Assembly (NCBI GenBank): GCA_963728655.1
Contig: CAVSLD010000006.1
Location: 620,001 to 684,000 of the forward strand
Source: Iamia sp963728655
Lineage (GTDB): Bacteria > Actinomycetota > Acidimicrobiia > Acidimicrobiales > Iamiaceae
DNA: 64,000 bases
Direction: 5' to 3'
Shown: positions 24,010 to 32,420 of the stretch, piece by piece
How the letters are laid out: the number at the start of each line of letters is the position of its first letter
Numbering within the stretch: the first letter of the stretch is position 1
Notes under the pieces: model-generated
Told to the model about the DNA's origin: nothing
Database searches by the model: none
What the model saw: only the letters and a program-made list of their open reading frames with translations
Made by a program: the position numbers and the translations under genes

Positions 24010-25116
24010 ATGCGCGACTTCTCCGACGACCTCGCATCCCTGCGGACCTCGCTCGCCGAGGCGCACCAGTACCTGCGCATCGACGACCTGCGCGACCGCC
24101 GCTCCCAGCTCGAGACCGAGGCCAGCCGGCCCGACCTGTGGGACGACCAGGAGCGGGCCCGGGCCGTCACCGGAGAGCTGTCGTCGCTGGTCGAGGACGT
24201 GGAGGGCTACGAGGCCCTGGAGGGGCGGATCTCCGACGCCGAGACCCTGGCCGAGATGGCCCGGGAGGAGGGCGACGAGTCCCTCGAGCCCGAGGTGGAG
24301 GAGACGATCGCCGGGGTGCGGGCCCAGTTCTCCGCCCTGGAGCTGCGCAGCCTCTTCACCGGCCCCCACGACGAGGCCGACGCCATCTGCGAGCTCCAGT
24401 CGGGCGAGGGCGGGGCCGACGCCCAGGACTGGACCAACATGCTGCTGCGCATGTACCTGCGCTGGGCCGAGCGGCGGGGCCTCGCCACCGAGCTGGACGA
24501 GGTGTCCGAGGGCTCCGAGGCGGGCATCTCCTCGGCCCAGTTCCTGGTCAAGGGGCGCCACGCCTACGGGCTGCTGCGCTCCGAGCACGGTGTCCACCGG
24601 CTGGTGCGCATGAGCCCGTTCAACGCCCAGGGCAAGCGCCAGACCGCCTTCGCCGCCCTCAAGGTCACCCCGTTCCTCGAGGACATCCCCGACGTCGAGA
24701 TCGACGAGAAGGACCTGCGCATCGACGTGTACCGGTCCTCCGGCGCCGGCGGCCAGCACGTCAACGTCACCGACTCGGCCGTGCGCATCACCCACGAGCC
24801 CAGCGGCATCGTCGTGTCGTGCCAGAACGAGCGCAGCCAGCACCAGAACAAGGACCGGGCGCATGCAGGTCCTCAAGGCCAAGCTGGCCGAGCGGGAGCG
24901 CGAGAAGCGCGAGGAGGAGCTCTCCGCGATCCGGGGCGAGCAGCGCTCGGTGGGCTTCGGGAGCCAGATCCGCTCCTACGTGATGCAGCCGTACCAGATG
25001 GTCAAGGACCTGCGCTCCGAGTACGAGACGGCCCAGGTCGACGCCGTCCTCGACGGCGACCTCGACGCATGATCGAGGCCTACCTGCGCTGGCGGCGGGC
25101 CGAGGAGCTGGACTGA
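24010..25116 (+). CDS. prfB: Peptide chain release factor 2 (two compensating frameshifts)
   Basis: Terminates translation at UGA and UAA. 368 residues, normal. The GGQ peptide-release motif is in SSGAGGQHVNVTDSAVRITH; the anticodon-like tripeptide region precedes it. An extra G in CGGGCGCATGCAG near 24862 throws the frame, and a missing base in GACGCATGATC near 25068 restores it, so the C-terminal IEAYLRWRRAEELD is back in phase. This is not the programmed RF2 frameshift, which occurs near codon 25; here the N-terminus is uninterrupted. TAGCGT (23995-24000) is 9 nt before the ATG. Upstream of ftsEX, the standard order. Confidence 0.94.
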   Translation: MRDFSDDLASLRTSLAEAHQYLRIDDLRDRRSQLETEASRPDLWDDQERARAVTGELSSLVEDVEGYEALEGRISDAETLAEMAREEGDESLEPEVEETIAGVRAQFSALELRSLFTGPHDEADAICELQSGEGGADAQDWTNMLLRMYLRWAERRGLATELDEVSEGSEAGISSAQFLVKGRHAYGLLRSEHGVHRLVRMSPFNAQGKRQTAFAALKVTPFLEDIPDVEIDEKDLRIDVYRSSGAGGQHVNVTDSAVRITHEPSGIVVSCQNERSQHQNKDRAHAGPQGQAGRAGAREARGGALRDPGRAALGGLREPDPLLRDAAVPDGQGPALRVRDGPGRRRPRRRPRRMIEAYLRWRRAEELD

Positions 25117-25164
25117 GCCTCCGAGCCCGTCGGTCCCCGTCGGTCCCCGTGGGTCGCCCGTCGG

Positions 25165-25194
25165 CCGTGCACATGTCACCGCGACCATGCACGG
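25165..25194. repeat. Inverted repeat before ftsEX
   Basis: CCGTGCA (25165-25171) and TGCACGG (25188-25194) flank 16 nt in the 177-bp prfB-ftsE gap. It could be a weak terminator for prfB or a binding site for the ftsEX promoter, whose TAACGT hexamer is at 25215-25220, leaving a leader of about 73 nt to ftsE. Confidence 0.35.
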
Positions 25195-25293
25195 GAACCG
25201 GCGTCACGCGTTGGTAACGTCTCCGATCGGCCCCTGGGGTCCTGACCGAGGTCGGGCCCCTGCTCCCCGGGTCCCACGAGGTGCCCCCCGCCC

Positions 25294-25971
<678 letters not shown>

Positions 25972-25977
25972 GCGGAG

Positions 25978-26874
25978 ATGGCCCTCAACGCGAGCTACGT
26001 CGCCCGGGAGACCGCCCAGAACCTGGGCCGCAACCCCACCCTCACCATCGCCTCGGTCATCACCGTGTCGATCGCCCTCACCCTGGCCGGGGTCGCCCTC
26101 CTCGTGCGGGAGGGCACCAACAACCTGGCCGGCAAGTTCCGCGGCGACGTCGAGCTGATCGTCTTCCTCGACCCCGAGATCTCGGCCGACCAGCGCCAGG
26201 CCATCGAGACCTCGCTCGACGACAACCCCGAGGTCAAGAGCTTCACCTACGTCGACGAGAAGGCCGCCTTCGAGGAGGCCCAGGAGCTGTTCAAGGACCA
26301 GCCCACCATGCTGCGCCTGCTCCGGGAGGGCGATGTGCCCACGTCGTTCCGGGTCGAGCCCACCAACCCGGACTTCCAGTCGGTGGTGGCCCTGCGGGGC
26401 ATCTACGAACGGGAGGCCGGCGTCCAACAGGTGGAGTCGGCCACCGAGGCCATCCGGGCCATCCAGGAGCTCACCGAGAAGCTCAACTTCGGCGTGCTCT
26501 TCGCCTCCGCCGTCAGCGCGGGGGTCTCGATCCTGCTGATCTACAACACGATCCGCACGGCCATGTTCGCCCGCCGTCGCGAGATCGAGGTGATGAAGCT
26601 GGTCGGCGCGACCAACTGGTTCATCCGCGTCCCGTTCATCCTCGAGGGGATGATCCAATCGCTCCTCGGAGGCGCGCTCGCGGTCGGGTTGCTGCTCGGC
26701 CTGAACGTCTTCCTCTTCGGCGCCCTGGCCGACAACCAGTACTTCGAGCTGTTCCAGAACTTCGACTTCACCGTCGGCACCGTGATCGGCACGTCGGTGC
26801 CCCTCGTGCTCGTCGGCGTGGTGATCGGCGCGGTCGGCTCCGGCTTCGCGGTGGGCCGCTTCCTCGACGTCTAG
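25978..26874 (+). CDS. ftsX: Cell division protein FtsX
   Basis: Membrane partner of FtsE. 298 residues with four predicted transmembrane helices (about 20-40, 170-190, 218-240, 265-290) and a large extracellular loop between helices 1 and 2, where hydrolase activators such as RipC bind in mycobacteria. The segment ARRREIEVMKLVGATNWFIRVPF between helices 2 and 3 is the family signature. Intact. Its 3' end overlaps by 4 bp the convergent M14 peptidase. Confidence 0.96.
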   Translation: MALNASYVARETAQNLGRNPTLTIASVITVSIALTLAGVALLVREGTNNLAGKFRGDVELIVFLDPEISADQRQAIETSLDDNPEVKSFTYVDEKAAFEEAQELFKDQPTMLRLLREGDVPTSFRVEPTNPDFQSVVALRGIYEREAGVQQVESATEAIRAIQELTEKLNFGVLFASAVSAGVSILLIYNTIRTAMFARRREIEVMKLVGATNWFIRVPFILEGMIQSLLGGALAVGLLLGLNVFLFGALADNQYFELFQNFDFTVGTVIGTSVPLVLVGVVIGAVGSGFAVGRFLDV

Positions 26875-27852
26875 CCAGGGGGTCCGGGCGTGGGACCGAG
26901 CCCCACCCCGGCCCGTAGGGCGGCGACGCACGCAGGCGCGGTCGTGGGCCACGTGCTGCTCGGGGTCGGCGGGGTTCGCCCACCAGAAGAAGCGGCCCAT
27001 CCGGCGTAGGTCCTCCTTCACCGCCCCGCCCGGCACACCGGTCTCGACGGTCAGGGCCAGGACCCCGTGGACGGCGTGGAGCCAGTCGTTCGACGCCCCG
27101 ACGATCGGGTACCACGCGTTGGACTGCTCCATGCGGTAGGGCCAGCGGTGCTGGGCCGAGACGAAGGCCTCGGCGACAGCCCGCAGCTCCGGCTCGGAGG
27201 GCGAGGGCGCGGCCCGTGCGCTCCACGGCCAGGTGACGATCTGGCCGGTCGAGTGGAGGTTGAGCAGCACGGCCGGAGGGCGGCGGCCGACCAGCTCGGC
27301 CAGGGCGCGGACCTCGGGCTCGCTGAGCGGTGCGGGCCCGCGGTACCACGGGCTCCGCACCCGGCCGGTGCCCGACAGCGGAGACCAGTGGTCGCGAGCC
27401 CCCTCGATCCAGGGCCAGTTGCGGTTGAGGTCGACCCCCCGGGCGTTGCGCCGGGGGGCCAGCGCGACGGGTGCGCGTCGGGCCAGCGACGCGAGGGCTG
27501 CGGCGCGGCCGTCGGGGTTGACCACCGGGACCACCGCCAGGTCGGCGGCCTCGAGCAGGTCGGCCACCGCAGGTTCGGGGGCGGGCGCGGTGGCCATCTC
27601 GACCAGGCGCAGCGCCAGCTCGCTGGCGATCACCTCGCAGCCGTGGATCGTGGCGATGACCATGGCCAGGGGCCGGTCGCCGTCGGGTGGGGCCGAGGGG
27701 CTCGACACCAGGACCTGGTGGAGCGGCCGGTCCTCGACGGAGCGTCCGACCTCGGTGACCGACGCCCGCCCCGGCACCCGCTCCACCGCCGCGACCACGG
27801 CCGCCGCCAAGCCATCCCCGTCGTGGTAGCCGTGCAGGAGGGGTCGGGGCAC
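26871..27852 (-). CDS. M14 zinc carboxypeptidase-family protein (one frameshift near C-terminus)
   Basis: About 326 residues. Zinc ligands: HGCE (IHGCEVIAS, near residue 70) and His in LLNLHSTGQ; substrate-binding NPDGR and LNRNWPW; catalytic Glu in LTVETGVPGG. No signal peptide is evident, so cytoplasmic or amidase-like action on peptidoglycan fragments is possible. Read literally, the frame runs on through antisense ftsX. One extra base near 26930 (GCGTGCGTCGCC) explains this: the shifted frame ends ALRAGVGLGPTPGPPG then TAG at 26873-26871, and the corrected length is in phase. GTG start 27852. Confidence 0.8.
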
Positions 27853-27921
27853 CGTCGGAGCGTGCCACAGGTCGGCGCCGGTCGGGACGTCCCCCGGACG
27901 GGCGCTGCGGACGCGGCCGGG

Positions 27922-29229
27922 TCAGCCCCTTCCGGTGTCGGGGCCGAGGGTGACGGGGAGGGTGGCCAGGCCCCGCAGGACCATGCGGCCGTTCCACTCG
28001 AGCTCGTCGGTGGCGAGGGCGACCTCGGGGAAGCGGCGCAGGACCCGGGGGATGGTCTGGCGGCCCTCGAGCCGGGCCAGGGCCGCACCGAGGCAGTGGT
28101 GGACGCCGCTGCCGAAGGAGATGTGGTGGTTGGCGTCGGGGCGGGTGATGTCGAGCTGCTCGGCCGTGGGCCCGAACTTGTCGGGGTCGCGGTTGGCCGC
28201 GCCGAGGCCGGTGAGCACCAGCTCGCCTGCGGCGACCTGCACGCCGGCCACCTCGAAGGGCTCCAGGGCGATGCGGCGGGAGAACTGCACCGGGCTGTCG
28301 TAGCGGAGGAGCTCCTCGACCGCCCCGGCGTCGAGCGACGGGTCGTCGCGCAGCAGCGCCGCCTGGTCGGGGTGGCGCAGCAGGGCCAGCAGCCCGTTGC
28401 CGATGAGGTTCACGGTGGTCTCGTGACCGGCCAGGTAGAGCAGCGTGACGTTGTCGCGCAGCTCCTCGTCGCTCAGCGTGGTGCCGTCGTCCTCGGCCTC
28501 GATGAGGGCGGTGAGCAGGTCGTCGCCGGGGTGGTCCCGCTTCCAGCGGACGGCCTCGTCGATCAGGTCGCCCAGCTCCTCGCCGGCGACGAAGATCTCC
28601 TCGGTGTTGGTCATGGCCAGCACCGGGTCGAGCACCTGGGTGACGGTCTGGGACAGCGACCGCATGCCGCTCGGCCTCGACCGTGTCGGGCATCCCCAGC
28701 ATCTCGTGGATGACCTGGAAGGGCAGCGGGAAGGCCAGCTCGGCGATGAGGTCGACGGGGCCGTCGGACGGCGGCGGCCGCATCGAGGCGGTCGTCGACC
28801 ACCTCGGCCACCCGGCCCTCCAGGCGGGAGATCGTGCGGGGCGTGAAGGCCTTGGACACCAGCTTGCGGATGCGGGTGTGGTCGGGCGGGTCGGTGCCCA
28901 GGATCGACTTGCTGCGACGGGCACCGCGGTCGCGGGCGGCCTGCTCGAGGGCCTCGTTGCGGCCCTCGAGGACCGAGTTGCGCTCGTCGACGCTGGTGCC
29001 GGGGAGGCGCAGGACGTGGTGGCAGTCGTCCCAGCGGGACAGGAACCAGAGGCCGAGGGGGGAGTGGTGCACCGGCTCGGTCTCGCGCAGGTGGCGGTAC
29101 TGGACGTAGGGGTCGTCGTAGAACCCGGGTGCGAACGGGTTGAGGCCCGACGGCAGCGGCCTCGCCCGCGGCCACCGCCTCGGCGTCGGACGAGTTCGGC
29201 GTGGGCATGGCCAGGTCGGTCTCGGACAT
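27922..29229 (-). CDS. Cytochrome P450 (three frameshifts)
   Basis: Heme monooxygenase, about 434 residues after correction. I-helix AGHETTVNLIGNG with the oxygen-activating Glu-Thr, K-helix ELLRYDSPVQ (ExxR), and the heme-ligand loop FGSGVHHCLGAALARLEG. The N-terminal part (NPFAPGFYDDPYVQYRHLRE) resembles bacterial sterol and terpenoid P450s such as CYP125/CYP142-like or CYP107-like enzymes. Extra bases near 29155 (GCTGCCGTCGGG), 28785 and 28675 (GCGGCATGCGG) fragment it. ATG 29229 chosen; GTG 29238 is possible. Divergent from the Ltp2-like gene across a 7-7-7 palindrome (29258), suggesting shared control. Redox partner not in the window. Confidence 0.88.
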   Translation of the reverse strand: MSETDLAMPTPNSSDAEAVAAGEAAAVGPQPVRTRVLRRPLRPVPPPARDRAGAPLPPRPLVPVPLGRLPPRPAPPRHQRRRAQLGPRGPQRGPRAGRPRPRCPSQQVDPGHRPARPHPHPQAGVQGLHAPHDLPPGGPGGRGGRRPPRCGRRRPTAPSTSSPSWPSRCPSRSSTRCWGCPTRSRPSGMRSLSQTVTQVLDPVLAMTNTEEIFVAGEELGDLIDEAVRWKRDHPGDDLLTALIEAEDDGTTLSDEELRDNVTLLYLAGHETTVNLIGNGLLALLRHPDQAALLRDDPSLDAGAVEELLRYDSPVQFSRRIALEPFEVAGVQVAAGELVLTGLGAANRDPDKFGPTAEQLDITRPDANHHISFGSGVHHCLGAALARLEGRQTIPRVLRRFPEVALATDELEWNGRMVLRGLATLPVTLGPDTGRG

Positions 29230-29257
29230 GGCCCGCACAGTACGCCTCCGGCCAACA

Positions 29258-29278
29258 ACTTGCAGCCCCCGTGCAAGT
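29258..29278. promoter_or_regulatory. Operator candidate between P450 and Ltp2-like gene
   Basis: ACTTGCA (29258-29264) and TGCAAGT (29272-29278) are perfect inverted arms separated by GCCCCCG, in the 117-bp divergent promoter region. Spacing of one and a half to two helical turns suits a dimeric repressor controlling both genes. Confidence 0.5.
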
Positions 29279-29346
29279 GGCTCCGGTCACCGTCCGACGG
29301 GGATCGTCTTGGCGGGTGCCTGACCGACGGGTCAGGATCGGAGGCC

Positions 29347-30538
29347 ATGGCCCCCCACCCCCTCCGTGGTGCCGCCGCCGTGGTCGGCGTGGCCGACGCC
29401 GCCGGCCCCCTCTGGGATGCTCGACGGCACCGTGCCCCAGCTCGAGGCCCGCATGATCCGCGAGGCCCTCGACGACGCCGGGCTCACCCTGGCCGACGTC
29501 GACGGCGTCAGCATCAACAACGGCCTGGGCTGGGCGCCTTCGCTGGAGCTGGCCGAGCGCCTCGGCATCACCCCCCGCTGGACCGACTCGACCCAGACCG
29601 GGGGCTCCAGCTTCGAGATCCACGTCCAGCACGCCGCGGCCGCCATCGCCCTGGGCCTGGCCGAGGTCGTCGTGGTCGTCTACGCCTCCACGCCCCGCTC
29701 GGACTTCAAGTCGGGCAAGGGCGGGTGGGGCAGCCGCTCGGTGGTCGGCGTCAACCCGCAGGGGGAGTGGGAGCGGCCCCACGGCCTGCGCATGCCGATG
29801 GGCGCCTACGCCCTGGCCGCCTCGGCGCCACATGCACGCCTACGGCACCACCTCCGAGCAGCTGGCCGAGATCGCGGTGCAGACCAGGGAGTGGGCGACC
29901 ATGAACCCCCGGGCCCGGCTCCAGGACCCGATCACCGTCGACGACGTGCTGGCCTCGCCCATGGAGGCGTCGCCGCTGCACAAGCTCGACTGCTGCCTGG
30001 TCACCGACGGGGCCGGCGCGGTGGTGCTGACCTCGGCCGAGCGGGCCCGGGCCCTGGCCCAGGCCGCCGGCGTTCGTGCTCGGGGCAGGCACCGCTCACA
30101 CCCACGCCATGATCAGCCAGATGCCGGACCTCACCGACGACCGGCGGGGTGGTCTCCGGGCCGCGAGGCCTTCCGCACCGCCGGGCTGGCGCCGGCCGAC
30201 GTCGACGTGGTGGAGCTCTACGACTCGTTCACCATCACCGTCCTGCTCGCCCTCGAGGACCTCGGCTTCTGCGCCAAGGGCGAGGGCGGGGCCTTCGTGG
30301 CCGACGGCCCGCTGCGCCCCGGCGGCGCCCTGCCGGCCAACACCAACGGCGGCGGCCTGGCCTACACCCACCCCGGGTCAGTACGGCATGTTCCTGCTGG
30401 TCGAGGCGGTCCGCCAGCTCCGCGGCGAGGGCGGCGACCGCCAGGTGCCCGGGCGCCGAGGTGGCCCTGGCCCACGGCAGCGGCGGCGTGCTCTCGGCCC
30501 TGTCCACCGTCATCCTCGGCACGGAGGCGACGCTCTGA
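29347..30538 (+). CDS. Thiolase-fold Ltp2-like aldolase subunit (about seven frameshifts)
   Basis: SCP-x/Ltp-type thiolase fold, about 394 residues after correction. Expected pieces in order: LEARMIREALDDAGLTLADVDGV, MGAYALAASRHMHAYGTTSEQLAEIAV, GTAHTHAMISQMPDL, VVELYDSFTITVLLALEDLGFC and ANTNGGGLAYTHPGQYGMF. Where true thiolases carry the nucleophilic Cys (about residue 85), this protein has TGGSSFEIH, with no Cys. The YDSFT tyrosine matches the catalytic region of Ltp2, which performs a retro-aldol step in steroid side-chain loss together with a DUF35 partner; that partner gene follows with a TGATG overlap. Each indel is a single extra base (for example CCCGGGTCAGTAC near 30379). Confidence 0.8.
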
Positions 30539-30956
30539 TGGCCCCCGACACCCCTCCCGAGCGCAACCTCCCGCCCGAGTCCGAGGCCGGCGGCCCGTTC
30601 TGGGCCGCCACCCGGGACCGGTGCCTGGTGCTGCCCTGGTGCCCGAGCCTGCGAGGCGCCGCACTGGTACCCGAGGGGCTTCTGCCCGACCTGCCTGTCC
30701 GAGGAGCTCGAGTGGCGGGGGTCCGACGGCGCCGGCGTGGTCGCGGCCGCCTCGGTCCAACCCAAGCCCACGGAGCGGGCCCTGGCCGAGCGGGTCCCCT
30801 ACGCGGTGGCCCTCGTCGACCTCGACGACGGCGTCCGCATGATGCTCCAGGTCGAGGCCGACGACCCCTGGGCCGTGGCCGTCGGTGATCGGGTGACCCT
30901 CGGGCTGGGAGCCGCTGTCCGACGGCCGTCACCTCCCCACCGCCGTCGTGGCCTGA
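30538..30956 (+). CDS. DUF35 Zn-ribbon/OB-fold partner of the Ltp2-like aldolase (two frameshifts)
   Basis: About 138 residues after correction. N-terminal rubredoxin-like zinc ribbon with two CxxC pairs (WCRACEAPHWYPRGFCPTCL), then an OB fold (PF12172 + PF01796) with VPYAVALVDLDDGVRMM. DUF35 proteins bind and activate thiolase-like aldolases such as Ltp2, and they position acyl-CoA. The ATG overlaps the stop of the aldolase gene (TGATG). Extra C in TGGTGCCCGAGCC near 30642 and extra base in CTCGGGCTGGGAG near 30905 break the frame; the end is TGA 30954-30956. Confidence 0.82.
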
Positions 30957-31143
30957 CCGCCCCGGCCGGCCCGCCCGCACGAGGTGGTCAGGATCCCGGG
31001 CGTCCTGGCCCCCGGATCACCGACCGGTGCGCACGACCCCCACGAACCGGTGCGCGCCGGCGTCGTCCGGGCAACCGGAGCCCGCACCGGTTCGGAGGGA
31101 CGGGGCGGATCGTCGGGGCGGCTCCCCGTGCGCAGCCGCGGGC

Positions 31144-31175
31144 TTGACCCCGGACCGTGGTCCGGGCCGTAGCGT
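31144..31175 (+). promoter_or_regulatory. MerR-type promoter of the merR gene
   Basis: TTGACC (-35, 31144-31149) and TAGCGT (-10, 31170-31175) are separated by 20 bp, the over-long spacer that MerR-family activators untwist. The spacer carries the dyad CCCGGACC-GT-GGTCCGGG (31149-31166). The block from GGGCTTGACC to GCCGTA (32 nt) recurs before trxA. Confidence 0.75.
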
Positions 31176-31182
31176 TGGCGGC

Positions 31183-31578
31183 ATGGCCCTGACCATCGGA
31201 GCGCTGGCCGACGCCGCCGGCGTCGGCGTGGAGACCGTCCGGTTCTACGAGCGCAGGGGTCTCCTGCCGCCGCCTCCCCGGACCGCGGCCGGGTACCGCC
31301 AGTACTCCGACGTCGACGTGTGGCGCCTCGGCCTCATCGCCCGGGGCAAGGCCCTGGGCTTCACCCTCGCCGAGATCGCCGCCCTGCTGGGCGAGGGCTC
31401 GGGCACCGCGGCCACGTCGGCCGAGGAGGTCCGCCGGGCCGCGGCGGCCAAGATCGAGGCGGTCGACGACCAGGTGCGCGCCCTGGGCGAGGTGCGGTCC
31501 CGGCTGGAGCGCCTGGTGGCCACCTGCGACGAGGGCGACGCCGAGGGCTGCGCCTCCCTCACCTCCCCCTGCCCCTGA
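31183..31578 (+). CDS. MerR-family regulator with C-x7-C metal-loop
   Basis: 131 residues. Winged HTH at the N-terminus (LTIGALADAAGVGVETVRFYERRGLLPPPPRTAAGYRQY), then a dimerisation helix (about 80-112) and a cysteine-containing end: TCDEGDAEGCASLTSPCP. The C-x7-C spacing equals that of the metal-binding loop in CueR/MerR-like proteins; the helix-start Cys needed for mercury MerR is absent, so copper, zinc, thiol or redox sensing are all possible. It sits behind a MerR-type promoter 7 nt before ATG 31183, indicating autoregulation, and trxA has the same promoter. Intact. Confidence 0.9.
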   Translation: MALTIGALADAAGVGVETVRFYERRGLLPPPPRTAAGYRQYSDVDVWRLGLIARGKALGFTLAEIAALLGEGSGTAATSAEEVRRAAAAKIEAVDDQVRALGEVRSRLERLVATCDEGDAEGCASLTSPCP

Positions 31579-31736
31579 CCCCCGGATCCCTGACCGGTTC
31601 GTCGCACGCCTCGAACTGGTCAGGATCGCCGGTGCCCTGCCCCCCGGGTCCCTGACCGGTTCGTCGCACGCCTCGAACTGGTCAGGATCGCCGGTGCCCT
31701 GACCCCCGGATCCCTGACCGGTTCGTCGTCGGGCCG
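31575..31736. repeat. 62-bp tandem hairpin repeat between merR and trxA
   Basis: Units begin at 31575, 31637 and 31699 (the last partial), period exactly 62 bp. Each full unit contains CTGACCGGTTCG and CGAACTGGTCAG, an inverted pair with one mismatch and a 10-nt loop, i.e. a tandem terminator-like hairpin. A diverged copy is recognisable at about 30986-31035, after the DUF35 gene. No coding potential was seen in 31579-31857. Confidence 0.75.
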
Positions 31737-31818
31737 GACGCGGGATCGGGGTCCCGGGTGGGTCCTGCCTCGGACCGCCGATCGGTGCAGACGGGCGCCG
31801 ATCGCACCCGGCCCGGGC

Positions 31819-31850
31819 TTGACCCCGGACCGTGGTCCGGGCCGTACGGT
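31819..31850 (+). promoter_or_regulatory. MerR-type promoter of trxA
   Basis: TTGACC (31819-31824), 20-bp spacer with the dyad CCCGGACC-GT-GGTCCGGG (31824-31841) and TACGGT (31845-31850), 7 nt before the trxA ATG. It matches the merR promoter exactly over 32 nt and differs only in the second half of the -10. Confidence 0.75.
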
Positions 31851-31857
31851 CCGCGCC

Positions 31858-32211
31858 ATGAGCACCTCCACCACGTCCCACCCCTCCGTCCGCGAGCTCG
31901 ACGCCACCATGCTCGACGAGCTGGTGGCCACCTCCGAGGTCCCCGTGCTGGTCGACTTCTGGGCCACCTGGTGCGGGCCCTGCGTCCCGATGGCCCGGGT
32001 CCTCGACGCCTACGCGGTCGAGGAGGCGGATCGCCTCGTCGTCGGATCGGTGGACATCGACGCCCACCCCGACCTGGCCCGCCGCTTCGCGGTCATGAGC
32101 GCGCCGACGCTGCTCCTCTTCGTCGACGGACGGCTCGTCGACCGGTGGATCGGCGCCCGGGGTCCGGGCCGGCTGCGCGAGGACCTGGCACCCCACCTGG
32201 ACCGGGACTGA
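31858..32211 (+). CDS. trxA: Thioredoxin under MerR control
   Basis: 117 residues with one thioredoxin fold. Active site WCGPC in DFWATWCGPCVPMARVL near residue 39, and the cis-Pro loop in MSAPTLLLFVDG. Unlike housekeeping thioredoxins it is not paired with thioredoxin reductase, and its promoter is a copy of the merR promoter, so it probably belongs to a stress or metal response. ATG 31858 lies 7 nt after TACGGT. A GC-rich hairpin (32226-32247) follows. Intact. Confidence 0.92.
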   Translation: MSTSTTSHPSVRELDATMLDELVATSEVPVLVDFWATWCGPCVPMARVLDAYAVEEADRLVVGSVDIDAHPDLARRFAVMSAPTLLLFVDGRLVDRWIGARGPGRLREDLAPHLDRD

Positions 32212-32225
32212 GGCGTCCCGGGGAG

Positions 32226-32247
32226 CGGGCCGGTCGTGACCGGCCCG
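32226..32247. terminator. Hairpin between convergent trxA and bL37 gene
   Basis: CGGGCCGGT (32226-32234) pairs perfectly with ACCGGCCCG (32239-32247) around CGTG. It sits 14 bp after the trxA stop and 7 bp from the convergent bL37 stop, so it can serve both. Confidence 0.65.
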
Positions 32248-32254
32248 AGGAGGG

Positions 32255-32342
32255 TCAGCCGCGGCCGGCGTTCGGCTTGCGGCCGTGGTTGGCCTTCTTG
32301 CGCCGAGCGTTGATCTTGCGCTTCGTCGGTCTTCTTCGACAT
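32255..32342 (-). CDS. Small ribosomal subunit-sized protein bL37 of the large subunit (one frameshift)
   Basis: A 28-residue basic peptide: MSKKTTKRKI, then NARRKKANHGRKPNAGRG. The end ANHGRKPNA closely matches mycobacterial bL37 (ANHGKRPNA as I recall it), a tiny actinobacterial 50S protein found by cryo-EM. As given, one extra base in AAGACCGACGAAG (near 32326) puts the start and the rest in different frames; 88 nt minus one is exactly 28 codons plus stop. ATG 32342, TGA 32257-32255. It is too short and too broken for routine gene calling and would normally be missed. Confidence 0.75.
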
Positions 32343-32420
32343 AGGGAGGCGACGCTACCCGGTCGGCGCCCGAGCGCGCGCCCCAATGGGCGATGTTCAG
32401 GCCTCCGGTCGGACCGGTGC

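Noticed and set aside
24855..25075. Programmed ribosomal frameshift in prfB
   Set aside because: The known RF2 recoding site is near codon 25 with a UGA; here the two breaks are near the 3' end, compensate each other and match the indel pattern of non-recoded genes.
31575..31736. CRISPR array
   Set aside because: Only two and a half head-to-tail units with no unique spacers; each unit is itself a hairpin.
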